Assembly: GCF_011393025.1 (NCBI RefSeq)
Contig: NZ_JAAOEO010000002.1
Span: 372,001-436,000, forward strand
Direction: 5' to 3'
Origin: Neobacillus terrae
GTDB lineage: Bacteria; Bacillota; Bacilli; Bacillales; Cytobacillaceae
DNA length: 64,000 bases
Position numbers and translations under genes: made by a program. Of this stretch, positions 37,543 to 47,551 are shown piece by piece (within the stretch, counting starts at the first letter, position 1; every line of letters starts with the position of its first letter). The notes under the pieces are model-generated. The model was not told the origin of the DNA and searched no databases. It saw nothing but the letters and a program-made list of their open reading frames with translations.

Positions 37543-37601
37543 ATAATAATGTTCGTATATAACTTATAAATTCCACTAGTAAAGAAAGGGGATACAGAAA
37601 A

Positions 37602-39146
37602 ATGAACGAAAAGCAGCGCTTAGAAGGCCAGCAGGCAAACACTGGTAATTCTTCGGACAAAAAATCCGTAAAGGATTACAGCAAATACTTCGAAACCGTT
37701 ATTACTGCTCCTTCCTTGAAGGATGCTAAAAAGCGTGGTAAAGAAGAAGTTAAATATCATAATGACTTTGCTATTTCTGAAGAATTCAGGGGTATGGGCG
37801 AAGGCCGCAAATTTTATATCCGTACTTACGGCTGCCAGATGAATGAGCATGACACAGAGGTTATGGCAGGAATCTTTATGGCACTTGGATATGAGCCTAC
37901 GGATAATACAGAAGATGCCAATGTGATTCTTTTGAATACTTGTGCAATCCGTGAAAATGCGGAAAATAAAGTATTTGGCGAGCTTGGCCATTTAAAGCAT
38001 TTAAAAACTCAAAAACCTGATCTTCTTATTGGTGTCTGCGGATGTATGTCACAGGAAGAATCTGTAGTAAATAAAATTTTAAAGACGTATAACCAAGTGG
38101 ATATGATTTTTGGAACACACAATATCCACCGTCTTCCTCAAATTTTGAATGAAGCGTATATGTCCAAAGAAATGGTGATCGAGGTTTGGTCCAAAGAGGG
38201 AGATGTCATTGAAAATCTTCCAAAGGTCCGCCGCGGAAATATCAAGGGCTGGGTAAATATTATGTACGGCTGCGACAAGTTCTGTACGTATTGTATCGTT
38301 CCTTATACACGCGGAAAAGAACGGAGCCGAAGACCAGAGGAGATTATCCAGGAAGTACGTCAGCTGGCCGCACATGGCTATCAGGAAGTTACTCTGCTTG
38401 GCCAGAACGTAAACGCTTATGGTAAAGACTTTGAGGATATGGAATATGGTCTCGGCGATTTGATGGAGGAAATCAGAAAAATCGATATCCCGCGTATTCG
38501 CTTTACAACAAGCCATCCGCGTGATTTTGATGACCATCTTATTGAGGTGCTTGCTAAACGCGGCAACCTGATGGACCACATCCATCTTCCTGTACAGTCA
38601 GGTTCAACTGATGTATTAAAAATCATGGCTAGAAAATATACAAGAGAGCACTACCTCGAGCTTGTACGCAAAATTAAAGCAGCTATTCCGGATGTCGCTC
38701 TTACAACTGATATTATTGTTGGTTATCCTAACGAGACAGAGGAGCAGTTTGAGGAAACACTCTCCCTGTATCGCGAAGTAGGCTATGATTCTGCTTATAC
38801 CTTTATCTACTCACCGCGCGAGGGTACACCTGCAGCAAAAATGGTGGACAATGTACCGCTTGAGGTGAAGAAAGAACGTTTGCAGCGTTTGAATGCGGTA
38901 GTAAATGAGTTTTCTGCACTGGCCAATAAGAAATACGTAGGCCAGACCTTAAAAGTTCTTGTTGATGGGGAAAGCAAAAATAATCCTAATGTTCTTGCAG
39001 GATATACAAGTAAAAACAAACTTGTAAACTTTATTGGACCTAAAACTGCCATCGGAAAAATTGTTAAAGTAAAAATTACCGATGCAAAAACATGGTCATT
39101 AAACGGGGAAATGGTAGAAGAATTACAAACAGCAGAGGTGAAATAA
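37602..39146 (+). CDS. miaB: tRNA 2-methylthio-N6-isopentenyladenosine synthase
   Basis: Radical-SAM methylthiotransferase that converts i6A37 to ms2i6A37 in tRNAs. MiaA, which makes its substrate, is encoded at 51.6 kb. The 514-residue protein has a variable N-terminal extension (about 60 residues), the UPF0004 domain with cluster cysteines in [18 protein letters not shown] and GVCGCM, the radical-SAM triad Cys224, Cys228 and Cys231 (GCDKFCTYC), and a C-terminal TRAM domain. AAAGGGG precedes the ATG. ricA begins one base after the stop. Confidence 0.96.
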   Translation: MNEKQRLEGQQANTGNSSDKKSVKDYSKYFETVITAPSLKDAKKRGKEEVKYHNDFAISEEFRGMGEGRKFYIRTYGCQMNEHDTEVMAGIFMALGYEPTDNTEDANVILLNTCAIRENAENKVFGELGHLKHLKTQKPDLLIGVCGCMSQEESVVNKILKTYNQVDMIFGTHNIHRLPQILNEAYMSKEMVIEVWSKEGDVIENLPKVRRGNIKGWVNIMYGCDKFCTYCIVPYTRGKERSRRPEEIIQEVRQLAAHGYQEVTLLGQNVNAYGKDFEDMEYGLGDLMEEIRKIDIPRIRFTTSHPRDFDDHLIEVLAKRGNLMDHIHLPVQSGSTDVLKIMARKYTREHYLELVRKIKAAIPDVALTTDIIVGYPNETEEQFEETLSLYREVGYDSAYTFIYSPREGTPAAKMVDNVPLEVKKERLQRLNAVVNEFSALANKKYVGQTLKVLVDGESKNNPNVLAGYTSKNKLVNFIGPKTAIGKIVKVKITDAKTWSLNGEMVEELQTAEVK

Positions 39147-39147
39147 G

Positions 39148-39588
39148 GTGGCTAAATATACAAAAGACGATATCGTTGCTCGTGCCATGGAATTGGCAGG
39201 CATGATCTCCGAAACAGAAGAAGTGGATTTCTTTAAACGTGCAGAAGCACAAATTCACAGCAATCAAAAAGTAACCAGCCTGATCAGTGACATTAAAGGC
39301 CTTCAAAAACAAGCTGTTAACCTACAGCATTACGGAAAGCAGGAGGCACGTAAAAAAGTGGAGGATAAAATTTCTTCCATTGAACAGGAATTAGACGATA
39401 TTCCGGTAGTACAGGAATTTAAGCAGTCACAGCTTGAAGTCAATGAACTGCTTCAGCTCATTGCTTCAACTATTTCTAATACTGTAACCGATCAACTTAT
39501 CGAGTCAACAGGCGGCGATGTTTTACGCGGTGAAACAGGAGCAGCGCTTCAAAATGATGAAGGCTGCGATCACGGCCATAATCATTAA
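39148..39588 (+). CDS. ricA: RicA/YmcA, RicAFT (Y-complex) subunit
   Basis: A 146-residue Com_YlbF-family helical protein. With YlbF (RicF) and YaaT (RicT) it forms a complex that promotes sporulation, competence and biofilm formation and helps RNase Y mature mRNAs. It has the family block MISETEEVDFFKRAEAQI and ends in GCDHGHNH, a Cys/His-rich tail. The Y-complex carries [4Fe-4S] clusters, and the tail cysteine is a candidate ligand; the His pairs are more than B. subtilis RicA has. GTG start with AGAGGTGAAATAAG upstream; one base after miaB, so co-transcribed. Confidence 0.93.
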   Translation: MAKYTKDDIVARAMELAGMISETEEVDFFKRAEAQIHSNQKVTSLISDIKGLQKQAVNLQHYGKQEARKKVEDKISSIEQELDDIPVVQEFKQSQLEVNELLQLIASTISNTVTDQLIESTGGDVLRGETGAALQNDEGCDHGHNH

Positions 39589-39599
39589 TATGCAGTGCT

Positions 39600-39637
39600 T
39601 GAACCAGGCTTATAAAAGCTCTGGTTCTTTTTTTTAC
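39600..39637 (+). terminator. Rho-independent terminator after ricA
   Basis: GAACCAG-CT/AGCTCTGGTTC stem (small bulge) with a T-run. Confidence 0.88.
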
Positions 39638-39718
39638 ACAAAAGTAAATTCTATATTAACCTCCTATTTCATACTATATCGTGACGAGCTGTGCTGAAAC
39701 CCGATTGTGGTTAATGGG

Positions 39719-39747
39719 AACATCCCAAAAATCAGCGCATAAGATGA
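39719..39747 (+). promoter_or_regulatory. Candidate sigma-K-type promoter for cotE
   Basis: AC-N16-CATAAGATGA. The CATAAGATG core is identical to that found before dpaA. A second similar site, AC-N17-CATAGGATGA, lies near 39790-39817. cotE has sigma-E and sigma-K promoters in B. subtilis; which site does what here is not resolved. Confidence 0.45.
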
Positions 39748-39849
39748 ATTATGACTAAACTTTTATCCAGGGTATATAAATTTTATCGCACAACAATCGA
39801 GACAAACGCATAGGATGAAATGAAACTGAAAGAGGAGGGTTCGCTCGAA

Positions 39850-40398
39850 ATGGGAGATTATAGAGAGATTATAACCAAAGCGGTCGTAGCGAAAGGACGT
39901 AAATTTACACAGTCCAATCATACGATTTGCCCGGCACACAATCCTACCAGCATTCTTGGCTGTTGGATTATCAACCATAAATACGAAGCGAAAAAACATG
40001 GTAAGACAGTAGAGGTAACCGGCCACTTTGACGTTAACCTTTGGTACTCCTATAACGATAATACCAAGACCGAGGTTGTCACAGAACGGGTTACTTATAC
40101 CGATACCATTAAGCTTAAATATCGCGACCATGATGTAATGGGCGATAAAGAAGTAATTGCTAAAGTTCTGCAGCAGCCGAATTGTGTTGAAGCAGTGATT
40201 TCTCCAAATGGAAATAAAATCATTGTTAATGCAGAAAGAGAATTCCTTATTGAAGTAATCGGCGAGACAAAGGTTTGCGTAAAAGTAAATCCTGAAGCCT
40301 GCAAGGATTGCGAAGAAGAGGAATGGGGCACAGTGGTTGAAGACGAGGAGTTCGAAGAGTTAAATCCAGATTTCCTTATCGGATCCGAAGAGGAATAA
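39850..40398 (+). CDS. cotE: Outer spore coat morphogenetic protein CotE
   Basis: A 182-residue protein that assembles the outer spore coat (and anchors the exosporium in some species) in the mother cell. It has the family N-terminus [18 protein letters not shown], the [17 protein letters not shown] block, and a strongly acidic C-terminal tail ending [11 protein letters not shown]. The ATG at 39850 gives the family start and has GAGGAGGG upstream (spacing somewhat long); an in-frame ATG at 39820 would add ten unrelated residues. Monocistronic with a strong terminator. Confidence 0.96.
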   Translation: MGDYREIITKAVVAKGRKFTQSNHTICPAHNPTSILGCWIINHKYEAKKHGKTVEVTGHFDVNLWYSYNDNTKTEVVTERVTYTDTIKLKYRDHDVMGDKEVIAKVLQQPNCVEAVISPNGNKIIVNAEREFLIEVIGETKVCVKVNPEACKDCEEEEWGTVVEDEEFEELNPDFLIGSEEE

Positions 40399-40403
40399 AA
40401 GTT

Positions 40404-40438
40404 AACTAGGAAGGTTTGCTTCCTAGTTTTTCTTTTTT
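40404..40438 (+). terminator. Rho-independent terminator after cotE
   Basis: AACTAGGAAG/CTTCCTAGTT perfect stem followed by TTTCTTTTTTTT. Confidence 0.9.
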
Positions 40439-40539
40439 TTATAAAGTATCTCAGCATAATTTATCAGAGACGTCTACGACTAAAGAAGGAAGCCTCTCTT
40501 TATTGATCCTCCTATAATAAAAGCAAGGGAGTGATCGAA

Positions 40540-41595
40540 ATGAAAATCTATCAGCTCAATATTAAGAGTTTCAGGCTTAAGGAAATGAAGGGATTTTATA
40601 CGGATGTATTGAAAATGCCGCTTGTTAGCGAGTCAAAAAACCATTTTGCTGTAATGGCAGGAACCACCAAACTAGTTTTTGAAAAGGATGAAAGCATTAC
40701 ATTCTACCATTTGTGTTTCCGAACCAATGATGAATTTTTTGAAGACATGTTTGAAAAATTATCATCAAAAAAACTGCTTCTGCCCGACGAAGAGGGAAGC
40801 TACAGCATGTTTTGGAAGGGAAGGCAGGCGTATTTCACTGATCCGGACGGCAATATTCTTGAATTGCTTGAGCGCCCGTATACCTGGAGCGAAGAAGGCG
40901 TGGTAAAAGGCTGGCATGATGTCGGTGAAATCGGACTCCCAGTAGAGAATATCGCACAATTCCAATCTGAGCTGGAGGATTATAAGTTAAATATATTTAA
41001 GCGTGAAAGTGATACTTTTTCATTCTTTGGGGATGAAAATGGTGTGTTTGTGATGGTAAAGGAAGGCCGTCATTGGTACCCAACCGAGAACGAAGCTGCC
41101 GTTCACCCAATCAGCGTAATTGTCTCTGGAGAAATTCCGGGACATATCAGGCATAACCATTATCCATATGAAATTAAAATCCGAAAAGAGTGGGAAGGAA
41201 CCATCCCAGCTGTCCAGGTAAGAATTGCCCGGCCAACTAATCAGATCGATCGGCTTTATGAGTTTTATCATGATGGTTTGGGATTGAAAAAGATTGGGGA
41301 GTTTCATGCTCATGAAGGATATGACGGAATTATGCTGGGGCTGCCGGATAACAGTGCTCATCTTGAATTTACACAAACCGAGCAGCCATCAGAACTTGCA
41401 AAGCCAACAAAGGAAAATCTTCTCGTATTTTATTTACCAAATGTATTTGAGAGGGACAGGATTGCAGAGAAGCTCCGTTTAATGGGGTATCCGGAAACGG
41501 AACCAGAAAACCCCTACTGGGGCAGGGGTGGAATGACCATTGAGGATCCCGATGGCTGGAGGATTGTTTTAATGAATACACCTGGAATCGGTTAA
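40540..41595 (+). CDS. Two-domain VOC (glyoxalase/dioxygenase fold) protein
   Basis: A 351-residue protein with two vicinal-oxygen-chelate units. The first (about residues 1-125) contains FYTDVLKMPL and AYFTDPDGNILELLE. The second (about 225-350) contains LYEFYHDGLGLKKIG and MTIEDPDGWRIVLMN. The middle part (130-220) is less conserved and may be a diverged module. Such proteins are often ring-cleaving dioxygenases, glyoxalases or resistance proteins; no substrate can be given. The ATG at 40540 has AAGGGAGTG upstream; a GTG at 40531 overlaps that site. Confidence 0.8.
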   Translation: MKIYQLNIKSFRLKEMKGFYTDVLKMPLVSESKNHFAVMAGTTKLVFEKDESITFYHLCFRTNDEFFEDMFEKLSSKKLLLPDEEGSYSMFWKGRQAYFTDPDGNILELLERPYTWSEEGVVKGWHDVGEIGLPVENIAQFQSELEDYKLNIFKRESDTFSFFGDENGVFVMVKEGRHWYPTENEAAVHPISVIVSGEIPGHIRHNHYPYEIKIRKEWEGTIPAVQVRIARPTNQIDRLYEFYHDGLGLKKIGEFHAHEGYDGIMLGLPDNSAHLEFTQTEQPSELAKPTKENLLVFYLPNVFERDRIAEKLRLMGYPETEPENPYWGRGGMTIEDPDGWRIVLMNTPGIG

Positions 41596-41649
41596 GTACA
41601 CATAAATGGGAAAAAGTAATGCACTCTATTCTATGAGGAGGTGCATACT

Positions 41650-41844
41650 TTGGAAAAGAAAAACCCTGGAAACAGTGAAATGCCCGATTTCAAGGAGCTA
41701 AATGACCGAATTATCGAAGAAAGCCCTTCGACTCCAATGCTAGTAATCAAAACGAATCTTGATCCTAAAAATGTTGGGGAAGATAATCCGTATTATCAGG
41801 AGAAAAACTCAAAGGTATTCGAGGATTTTTTTGAAGGAAAATAA
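41650..41844 (+). CDS. Small acidic protein of unknown function
   Basis: A 64-residue hydrophilic protein rich in Glu, Asp, Lys and Asn, without membrane segment or cysteine. It contains STPMLVIKTNLDPKNVGEDN and ends FEDFFEGK. TTG at 41650 was chosen because GAGGAGGTG lies 6 bases upstream; a GTG at 41641 is inside that site. I do not recognise the family. Its strong ribosome binding site and the shared terminator with the convergent acetyltransferase gene support it as a real gene. Confidence 0.7.
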   Translation: MEKKNPGNSEMPDFKELNDRIIEESPSTPMLVIKTNLDPKNVGEDNPYYQEKNSKVFEDFFEGK

Positions 41845-41845
41845 A

Positions 41846-41880
41846 AAAACAAGCCGGTGATATGCATCTCCGGCTTATTT
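41846..41880. terminator. Bidirectional terminator between convergent genes
   Basis: AAGCCGG/CCGGCTT stem flanked by an A-run on the left and TTATTT on the right, serving both directions. Confidence 0.8.
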
Positions 41881-42414
41881 CCATTCTAGGGCTAATATTG
41901 AATAACCAAAGACATCTTGGCTTTTCTGATTTTGAAACATATAACTCCGCAGCAATCCTTCTCTTTTAAAACCAAGCTTTTCAAGCAATTGCCAGGAAGG
42001 CTTATTTTCGGGATAGACGATAGCGCCAATTCTCGAGAAGCCCAAGGTGACAATACTATAGTCCAGAATTTCTTTTATAGCTTCATTGGCATAACCTTTT
42101 CTCCAATAGTTGGGATGAATTTCATAGCCAACTTCGGCTCTTTTATGTTTAAAGGAGCAAGCATTAAGTCCTGCGGTTCCCATCAGCTTTCCGTTTTCCT
42201 TTAATTCAAGTCCCCAGCGAATTCCTCTTTGCTCCGAATAATTGTTCTGAAACATCTCGATTAATTTCACTGCATCGTTCTCGCTGACGAATGGGTCAGT
42301 ACCGTAAAATCTAGTCACTTTTTCGATTGATAATATTTCAAATAATTCAGGAGCATGTTTCTTTTTGAGTTCAATTAATCTAAGTCTTTTAGTCTCCAGT
42401 TCTGCAAATGCCAT
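41875..42414 (-). CDS. GNAT-family N-acetyltransferase (RimJ/RimL-like)
   Basis: A 179-residue acetyltransferase of the RimJ/RimL subgroup, which use acetyl-CoA to acetylate amino groups on proteins or small molecules. Motifs are FAELETKRLRLIEL at the start, GTAGLNACSFKHKRAEVGYEI, the acetyl-CoA loop YWRKGYANEAIKEILDY (RxGxA-like RKGYA), and PENKPSWQLLEKLGFKREG at the end. The ATG at 42414 has AAAGGAGAG upstream; the frame is open to 42438. The substrate is unknown. Confidence 0.85.
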   Translation of the reverse strand: MAFAELETKRLRLIELKKKHAPELFEILSIEKVTRFYGTDPFVSENDAVKLIEMFQNNYSEQRGIRWGLELKENGKLMGTAGLNACSFKHKRAEVGYEIHPNYWRKGYANEAIKEILDYSIVTLGFSRIGAIVYPENKPSWQLLEKLGFKREGLLRSYMFQNQKSQDVFGYSILALEWK

Positions 42415-42662
42415 CTTATCTCTCCTTTTAGCTATCACACTTAATACTTCGCGAACAATTCTATGATTACCTGCCTATAAAAATAGCTATGAAAAAAGAA
42501 TCATTTTTTAAAAGGATAAATTTACTTACTATTCGTGAAAACAGCCTTATTTGTGTAAAAAGTCTTTCTTTTTCCGAGTGCCTGACATTCTATTTTAAAT
42601 TAATGAGGGATTAATACCTAGAAAAGTAAAAAGATTGTCTATTGTTTAGAAAAATGTATTTC
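42415..42662. other. Divergent intergenic region, acetyltransferase/protease
   Basis: AT-rich DNA between divergent genes. Apart from the protease promoter nothing specific was recognised. Confidence 0.4.
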
Positions 42663-42690
42663 TTGAGGATAATAGAAAAACAAATATAAT
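42663..42690 (+). promoter_or_regulatory. Candidate promoter of the subtilase gene
   Basis: TTGAGG-N16-TATAAT, 30 bases before the start codon. Confidence 0.55.
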
Positions 42691-42720
42691 GAATATTAAG
42701 AAAATTTAAGGAGGAATAGT

Positions 42721-44100
42721 ATGAAGGCAAAGAAAAAATTAATAGGAAGTGCCATGGCCTTGGCATTAAGTGCTTCAGCCATTTTTGGAAGTGCTGCTTA
42801 TTCCGTAAAGGCGGAAAGTGCTAGTAAGAATTACATAATTTTATTTAAAAATTCGGATAGCCTTCCAGCTGGTTACGAAAAGATGATTAAGGATGCTGGC
42901 GGTTCCATTAAAAGTCAGCTTGGCAAGCTTGGAACAGTTGAAGTAAGCAGCACCAATCCAAACTTTTTGAATGAGATGAGAAGTTCCTCTCTCGTATTGG
43001 AGGCAGGGGCTGAAAATACTGTTTACCCAGAAACGCCAGTGGACCAGGAAGCTGTTACATCTGATGCCATTGCGCAAAACGCCGATTTATACAATTCTCT
43101 TCAATGGGATATTAAACAGGTAACAAACAACGGGGCGTCATGGAATCTGCCAGGCGGAACCGGAAAACCAACTGCAGGAGATGATATTGTTGTAGCAGTT
43201 GTGGATACAGGAATTGACTATAATCATCCTGATGTAAAAGGTAACTATGCTTATGGAAAATCCTTTGTTCCTGGCTATTCCGATCCAATAGATCAAAACG
43301 GCCATGGAACTCACGTAGCCGGATCTATTGCTGGTAAAGGAAGAATTATGGGTGTTGGCCCAGACTTAAAGGTGGCTGCATACAGAGTGTTTGGACCAAC
43401 AGGCGGAGCTGAAACATCAAATATCGCCAAGGCGTTAATGACTGCAGCCGATGACAATGTCGATGTTGTAAATATGTCCCTCGGGGGATATGACTGGTTC
43501 CAGGATCCTGCTTACGCTACAAAGGATGTTGTGGCGGATGTTCGTTTATTTAACAGAGCGATCCAATATGCAATTAAAAACGGAGTAACTGTTGTTGGTT
43601 CGGCTGGAAATGATGCAGTAGATATTAGCAGCCCCGGCAAGCTTTCCGGAGATGATAATGGCTCCACCCACCGCAGCCCAAGTAGTCAGACCATGATCCG
43701 TGTTTCTGCAGGTGGTGCACAGAAGAACCTAACTTTCTATTCCAACTATGGTGTGGGAAAAATTGATGTTATGGCACCGGGCGGAGACCTTGGTCCGAAC
43801 TACGATCCTGTTAAAAAAACAGGAAGAGATAATTCATATCTTTGCTTGAGCTCTGTACCTGTTCTTGATGCTAATGCGAATGTTATAGGTCATGGATATG
43901 CATACTATGCTGGTACATCAATGGCAGCACCTAAAACAGCTGCACTTGCTGGTGTGGTCATTGCAAAATATGGTAAAGACAATCTATCTCCAGCACAAGT
44001 AAAGCACATCATTCAAGCTTCCGCTGAGGATGTATTCAAGCCAGGATACGATGAAAAAGCTGGATTTGGTCTTATTAATGCAGTAAACGCGCTTCAATAG
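42721..44100 (+). CDS. Secreted subtilisin-family (S8) serine protease
   Basis: A 459-residue exported protease. A signal peptide (about residues 1-32, ending SVKAES) is followed by an N-terminal prosequence-like region to about residue 115, then the S8 domain. The catalytic triad is in VAVVDTGIDYNHPDV (Asp), NGHGTHVAGSIAG (His) and YAGTSMAAPKTA (Ser); the oxyanion Asn is in GSAGNDAV. Subgroup is unclear; it resembles the subtilases annotated as lantibiotic leader peptidase-like or minor extracellular proteases. No lantibiotic genes are nearby, so a degradative role is more likely. AAGGAGG lies before the ATG. Monocistronic. Confidence 0.92.
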   Translation: MKAKKKLIGSAMALALSASAIFGSAAYSVKAESASKNYIILFKNSDSLPAGYEKMIKDAGGSIKSQLGKLGTVEVSSTNPNFLNEMRSSSLVLEAGAENTVYPETPVDQEAVTSDAIAQNADLYNSLQWDIKQVTNNGASWNLPGGTGKPTAGDDIVVAVVDTGIDYNHPDVKGNYAYGKSFVPGYSDPIDQNGHGTHVAGSIAGKGRIMGVGPDLKVAAYRVFGPTGGAETSNIAKALMTAADDNVDVVNMSLGGYDWFQDPAYATKDVVADVRLFNRAIQYAIKNGVTVVGSAGNDAVDISSPGKLSGDDNGSTHRSPSSQTMIRVSAGGAQKNLTFYSNYGVGKIDVMAPGGDLGPNYDPVKKTGRDNSYLCLSSVPVLDANANVIGHGYAYYAGTSMAAPKTAALAGVVIAKYGKDNLSPAQVKHIIQASAEDVFKPGYDEKAGFGLINAVNALQ

Positions 44101-44109
44101 TAAGAGGGG

Positions 44110-44144
44110 AAGAGGGTGGTTCCATTGTGGGACGCCCTCTTTTA
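44110..44144 (+). terminator. Rho-independent terminator after the protease gene
   Basis: AAGAGGG/CCCTCTT stem with an interrupted lower part, then TT. Confidence 0.75.
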
Positions 44145-44329
44145 ATAACTTCATCATACCTCGATGGGTAAATTTGAATTGATCTCGTTGATTTTAAATG
44201 TTTTTAGTAAAAAAAACAGCTAATTGATTCCTTTTTTAAGAAAAAGGACCCTATTTTCTTAAAAAAGCTCGTTGGGTAGCCGGAAATTTAGATCTAATTT
44301 TATAGGAAATACTCTCCCTCATTCATGGA
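44145..44329. other. Gene-free stretch after the subtilase
   Basis: AT-rich; TTTTTTAAGAAAAAGG and TTTTCTTAAAAAAG near 44230-44265 form a long A/T-rich inverted repeat. No gene seen. Confidence 0.4.
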
Positions 44330-44434
44330 AATGCACGATTTTGCTCAAGGAATGCACGTTTTTTTTAAAAGAATGCACGAATTTAGAAAAGGAATGCACG
44401 ATTTTCCCTGATGAATGCACCTCCATAAAAACTT
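44330..44434 (+). repeat. Array 1: five units with exact 21-bp period
   Basis: AATGCAC(G) begins at 44330, 44351, 44372, 44393 and 44414, a constant distance of 21 bases. The first seven or eight bases of each unit are conserved and the rest (A/T-rich) is variable. Confidence 0.85.
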
Positions 44435-44507
44435 ATAACCGAGTATAAAGGGTTTTGCACGAAAGTAAGGGGTTATTGCCCACAGAAGAAACAAAATGCA
44501 CATCTTC

Positions 44508-44838
44508 CCCAATTGGTTTAACTAACCATAAATAGAACCGCTAATGTTGATCCTATCTTATCCCGCACTAAGGGGGAGTAATCGCTTTAAAAGAATTAAA
44601 TAAAGGCTTGGAAAACTCCCCCAAAGTACCCAATTGGTTCAACTAACCATCAGCCGGACGGCTGATGGAAGTTTCACTTTGTCCCGCATAAACGGCGAGT
44701 ATTTCTATACCATTTTAAATAGCGGTGCAAAGATAAATATCTGACCATTACTTGGAAACTCCCCGTAAATGCCCGATTCATTCAACTAAACTTTCAGCGG
44801 AAAAACATCCCGCTGAAAGTAAGTTTCATCTTGTGTTA
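44508..44838 (+). repeat. Three-copy stem-loop repeat upstream of mutS
   Basis: Copies at about 44508-44580, 44628-44700 and 44769-44838. They share (A/G)ATTNNTTNAACTAA, then a stem-loop, then a TTNATC/CAC-TTNT block; the first two also share TNTCCCGCA. Copy 2 forms CCATCAGCC/GGCTGATGG and copy 3 CTTTCAGCGG/CCGCTGAAAG, different sequences that both pair perfectly. Copy 1 is degenerate. GGGGGAG/CTCCCC pairs lie between the copies. Confidence 0.8.
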
Positions 44839-44842
44839 TAAT
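44834..44842 (+). promoter_or_regulatory. Extended -10 promoter of mutS
   Basis: TGTTATAAT, an extended -10 with no good -35. It immediately follows the third stem-loop repeat. Confidence 0.55.
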
Positions 44843-44891
44843 TATATGTCGAAGAGACTCGAATGATAGAAACCCATTTTTGGAGGAAGTT

Positions 44892-47534
44892 ATGGCTGCT
44901 TATACGCCGATGATGCAACAATACTTAAAAGTGAAGGCAGAGTATCAGGATGCCTTTTTATTTTTTCGCTTAGGCGATTTTTATGAAATGTTTTTTGATG
45001 ATGCCATTAAAGCATCACAGGAGCTTGAAATTACTTTGACTAGCAGAGAGGGTGGCATGGAGGAGCGAATTCCGATGTGCGGTGTCCCATATCACTCAGC
45101 TGCCAATTATATTGAACAATTGATTGAAAAAGGTTATAAAGTGGCGATTTGTGAGCAAACAGAAGATCCGAAGCAGGCGAAGGGTGTAGTCCGCCGTGAG
45201 GTTGTTCAGTTGATTACACCGGGAACCGTGATGGAGGGCCGTGGATTATCTGATAAGGAAAATAACTATCTCGCATCTGTGTCAGCCTTTACCGACGGAA
45301 CCTATGGTTTTGCTTACAATGATTTATCCACTGGTGAAAGCCGGGTCACTCTATTAGCTGGCGGCTTTGATGAAGTGCTGAACGAGCTTGCGGTACTTGG
45401 GGCCAAGGAAGTCGTTATTAGCAGCAGCTTTGACGGGGAGCTTCAGAAGAAAATGCGCGAGCGGGATGTTCTTGCTCTTTCTTTTGAAGACAATACACAG
45501 GTAGAGCAGCATTTTGCCGAGTTAGCTAAAGGCTTGAATCAAGATAAAATGCTCGAGACAGCTGCAAGGCTGATTAACTATTTATACCGTACACAAAAAA
45601 GAAGTCTTGACCATCTTCAGCCAGTTGTTACCTATCAAATCCATCAATATATGAAAATAGATTATTATTCTAAACGGAATCTAGAATTAACAGAAACCAT
45701 TCGTTCTAAAGGAAAAAAAGGTTCGTTGTTATGGCTTTTGGACGAAACGATGACTGCTATGGGTGGAAGAACGCTCAAGCACTGGATCGACAGGCCTTTA
45801 ATTGACCGGGAAGAGATCGAGAGACGTCATGCACTGGTAGAAACTTTTATTAATGGTTATTTTGAGAGGCAGGAGCTTCGTGAAAAATTAAAAGAAGTTT
45901 ATGATTTGGAGCGGCTTGCAGGACGGGTTGCGTTTGGAAACGTAAATGCACGCGACCTTGTTCAATTAAAGCGTTCTTTAATGCAAATTCCTTTTTTACA
46001 AGAGGTAATGGGAAGGTTTGGAACTGTAGAAACTCGCCAGCTTGCTGATAAGCTGGACCCTTGTGAGGATGTAACAGACCTCCTTGATAGAGCCATTGTT
46101 GAAAATCCGCCGCTATCTTTAAAGGATGGAAACATCATTCAGGACGGTTACCACGAACAGCTTGACCAGTACCGGGATGCGAGCCGAAACGGTAAGACCT
46201 GGATCGCTCAGCTTGAGCGCCAAGAGAGGGAAAAAACCGGAATTAAGTCCTTAAAGATAGGCTACAACCGCGTTTTTGGCTACTATATCGAAGTGACAAG
46301 AGCTAATCTTCATCTTCTCCAGGAAGGTCAGTACGAAAGAAAACAAACGCTGACCAATGCAGAGCGTTACATTACTCCTGATTTGAAGGAAAAAGAGTCA
46401 TTAATCCTTCAGGCTGAGGAAAAATGCGGTGAGCTGGAGTATGAACTTTTTACAGAAATTCGCGAAACGATAAAAGAATACATTCCAAGACTGCAGGCTC
46501 TTGCCAAAACAGTCAGCGAACTAGATGTCCTTCAATGCTTTGCGGAGGTAAGTGAAAACAGGCATTATGTAAAGCCAGTATTCTCCAATGAACGCAGAAT
46601 CGTCATTAAAGAAGGAAGGCACCCTGTTGTTGAAAAGGTTCTTAATACACAGGAATACGTTCCAAATGATTGCTTTATGAACTCCGAGCGGGAGGTCCTG
46701 CTGATTACAGGTCCGAATATGTCCGGTAAAAGTACTTATATGCGCCAGATTGCACTTACTGCGATTCTTGCTCAGATAGGCTGCTATGTACCTGCTTCCG
46801 AGGCAGTATTGCCTGTATTTGATCAGGTGTTTACACGGATTGGAGCTGCTGATGACCTGATTTCAGGACAAAGTACCTTTATGGTGGAAATGCTTGAAGC
46901 GAGAAACGCGATCCAAAATGCGACTCAAAGCAGTTTGATTTTATTCGATGAAATCGGCAGGGGCACCTCCACGTATGACGGAATGGCGCTGGCGCAGGCG
47001 ATTATTGAATATATTCATGACAGAATCGGAGCAAAAACCTTATTCTCCACGCATTATCATGAACTGACCGTTCTAGAAGAGGAACTCGATAATCTTAAAA
47101 ATGTCCATGTCAGTGCGATTGAACATAATGGAAAAGTTGTTTTTCTTCATAAAATCAAAGAAGGACCGGCTGACAAGAGCTACGGAATTCATGTAGCACA
47201 GCTGGCTGATCTTCCGCCAGAACTGATTAAGCGTGCGAATGAAATTTTAATGGCACTTGAACAGCCTTCTTATCAGGCAGTCCCAGTTGCTGCAGCTGTA
47301 ATGGCCAGTGAGCCTTCAGCTGTTGCGGTGGAAGAAACGGTTCCTGTGCACGATACGAAAGAAACAGCACAGCTATCATTTTTTGATGAAGAGCCTAAAG
47401 AAACAAAGAAACATGAACCTTCTGCTAAGGAAAAAAGAGTCCTTGATCAAATAAAGCACTTGGATATACTGGACCTTACTCCATTGCAGGCGATCAATAC
47501 ACTTTATGAAATCCAAAAGAAACTAAAGAACTAA
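44892..47534 (+). CDS. mutS: DNA mismatch repair protein MutS
   Basis: Recognises mismatches and recruits MutL. The 880-residue protein has the mismatch-binding Phe-x-Glu (FYE, 30-32), the connector, lever and clamp domains, and the ABC-type ATPase with Walker [10 protein letters not shown] (from residue 607) and [14 protein letters not shown]. The C-terminal tail has the beta-clamp-type QLSFFDEE. The ATG at 44892 gives [12 protein letters not shown], the usual start; a TTG at 44880 is less likely. GGAGGA is close to the ATG. mutL follows after 17 bases. Confidence 0.97.
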   Translation: MAAYTPMMQQYLKVKAEYQDAFLFFRLGDFYEMFFDDAIKASQELEITLTSREGGMEERIPMCGVPYHSAANYIEQLIEKGYKVAICEQTEDPKQAKGVVRREVVQLITPGTVMEGRGLSDKENNYLASVSAFTDGTYGFAYNDLSTGESRVTLLAGGFDEVLNELAVLGAKEVVISSSFDGELQKKMRERDVLALSFEDNTQVEQHFAELAKGLNQDKMLETAARLINYLYRTQKRSLDHLQPVVTYQIHQYMKIDYYSKRNLELTETIRSKGKKGSLLWLLDETMTAMGGRTLKHWIDRPLIDREEIERRHALVETFINGYFERQELREKLKEVYDLERLAGRVAFGNVNARDLVQLKRSLMQIPFLQEVMGRFGTVETRQLADKLDPCEDVTDLLDRAIVENPPLSLKDGNIIQDGYHEQLDQYRDASRNGKTWIAQLERQEREKTGIKSLKIGYNRVFGYYIEVTRANLHLLQEGQYERKQTLTNAERYITPDLKEKESLILQAEEKCGELEYELFTEIRETIKEYIPRLQALAKTVSELDVLQCFAEVSENRHYVKPVFSNERRIVIKEGRHPVVEKVLNTQEYVPNDCFMNSEREVLLITGPNMSGKSTYMRQIALTAILAQIGCYVPASEAVLPVFDQVFTRIGAADDLISGQSTFMVEMLEARNAIQNATQSSLILFDEIGRGTSTYDGMALAQAIIEYIHDRIGAKTLFSTHYHELTVLEEELDNLKNVHVSAIEHNGKVVFLHKIKEGPADKSYGIHVAQLADLPPELIKRANEILMALEQPSYQAVPVAAAVMASEPSAVAVEETVPVHDTKETAQLSFFDEEPKETKKHEPSAKEKRVLDQIKHLDILDLTPLQAINTLYEIQKKLKN

Positions 47535-47551
47535 CCGGGGGGTAAGAGGCC

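Noticed and set aside
37238-37601. T-box or other known leader before miaB
   Set aside because: No T-box sequence (AGGGTGGNACCGCG-like) and no terminator before the start codon.
44330-44434. CRISPR array
   Set aside because: The 21-bp units have a conserved core of only 7-8 bases and no spacers of uniform length; no cas genes.
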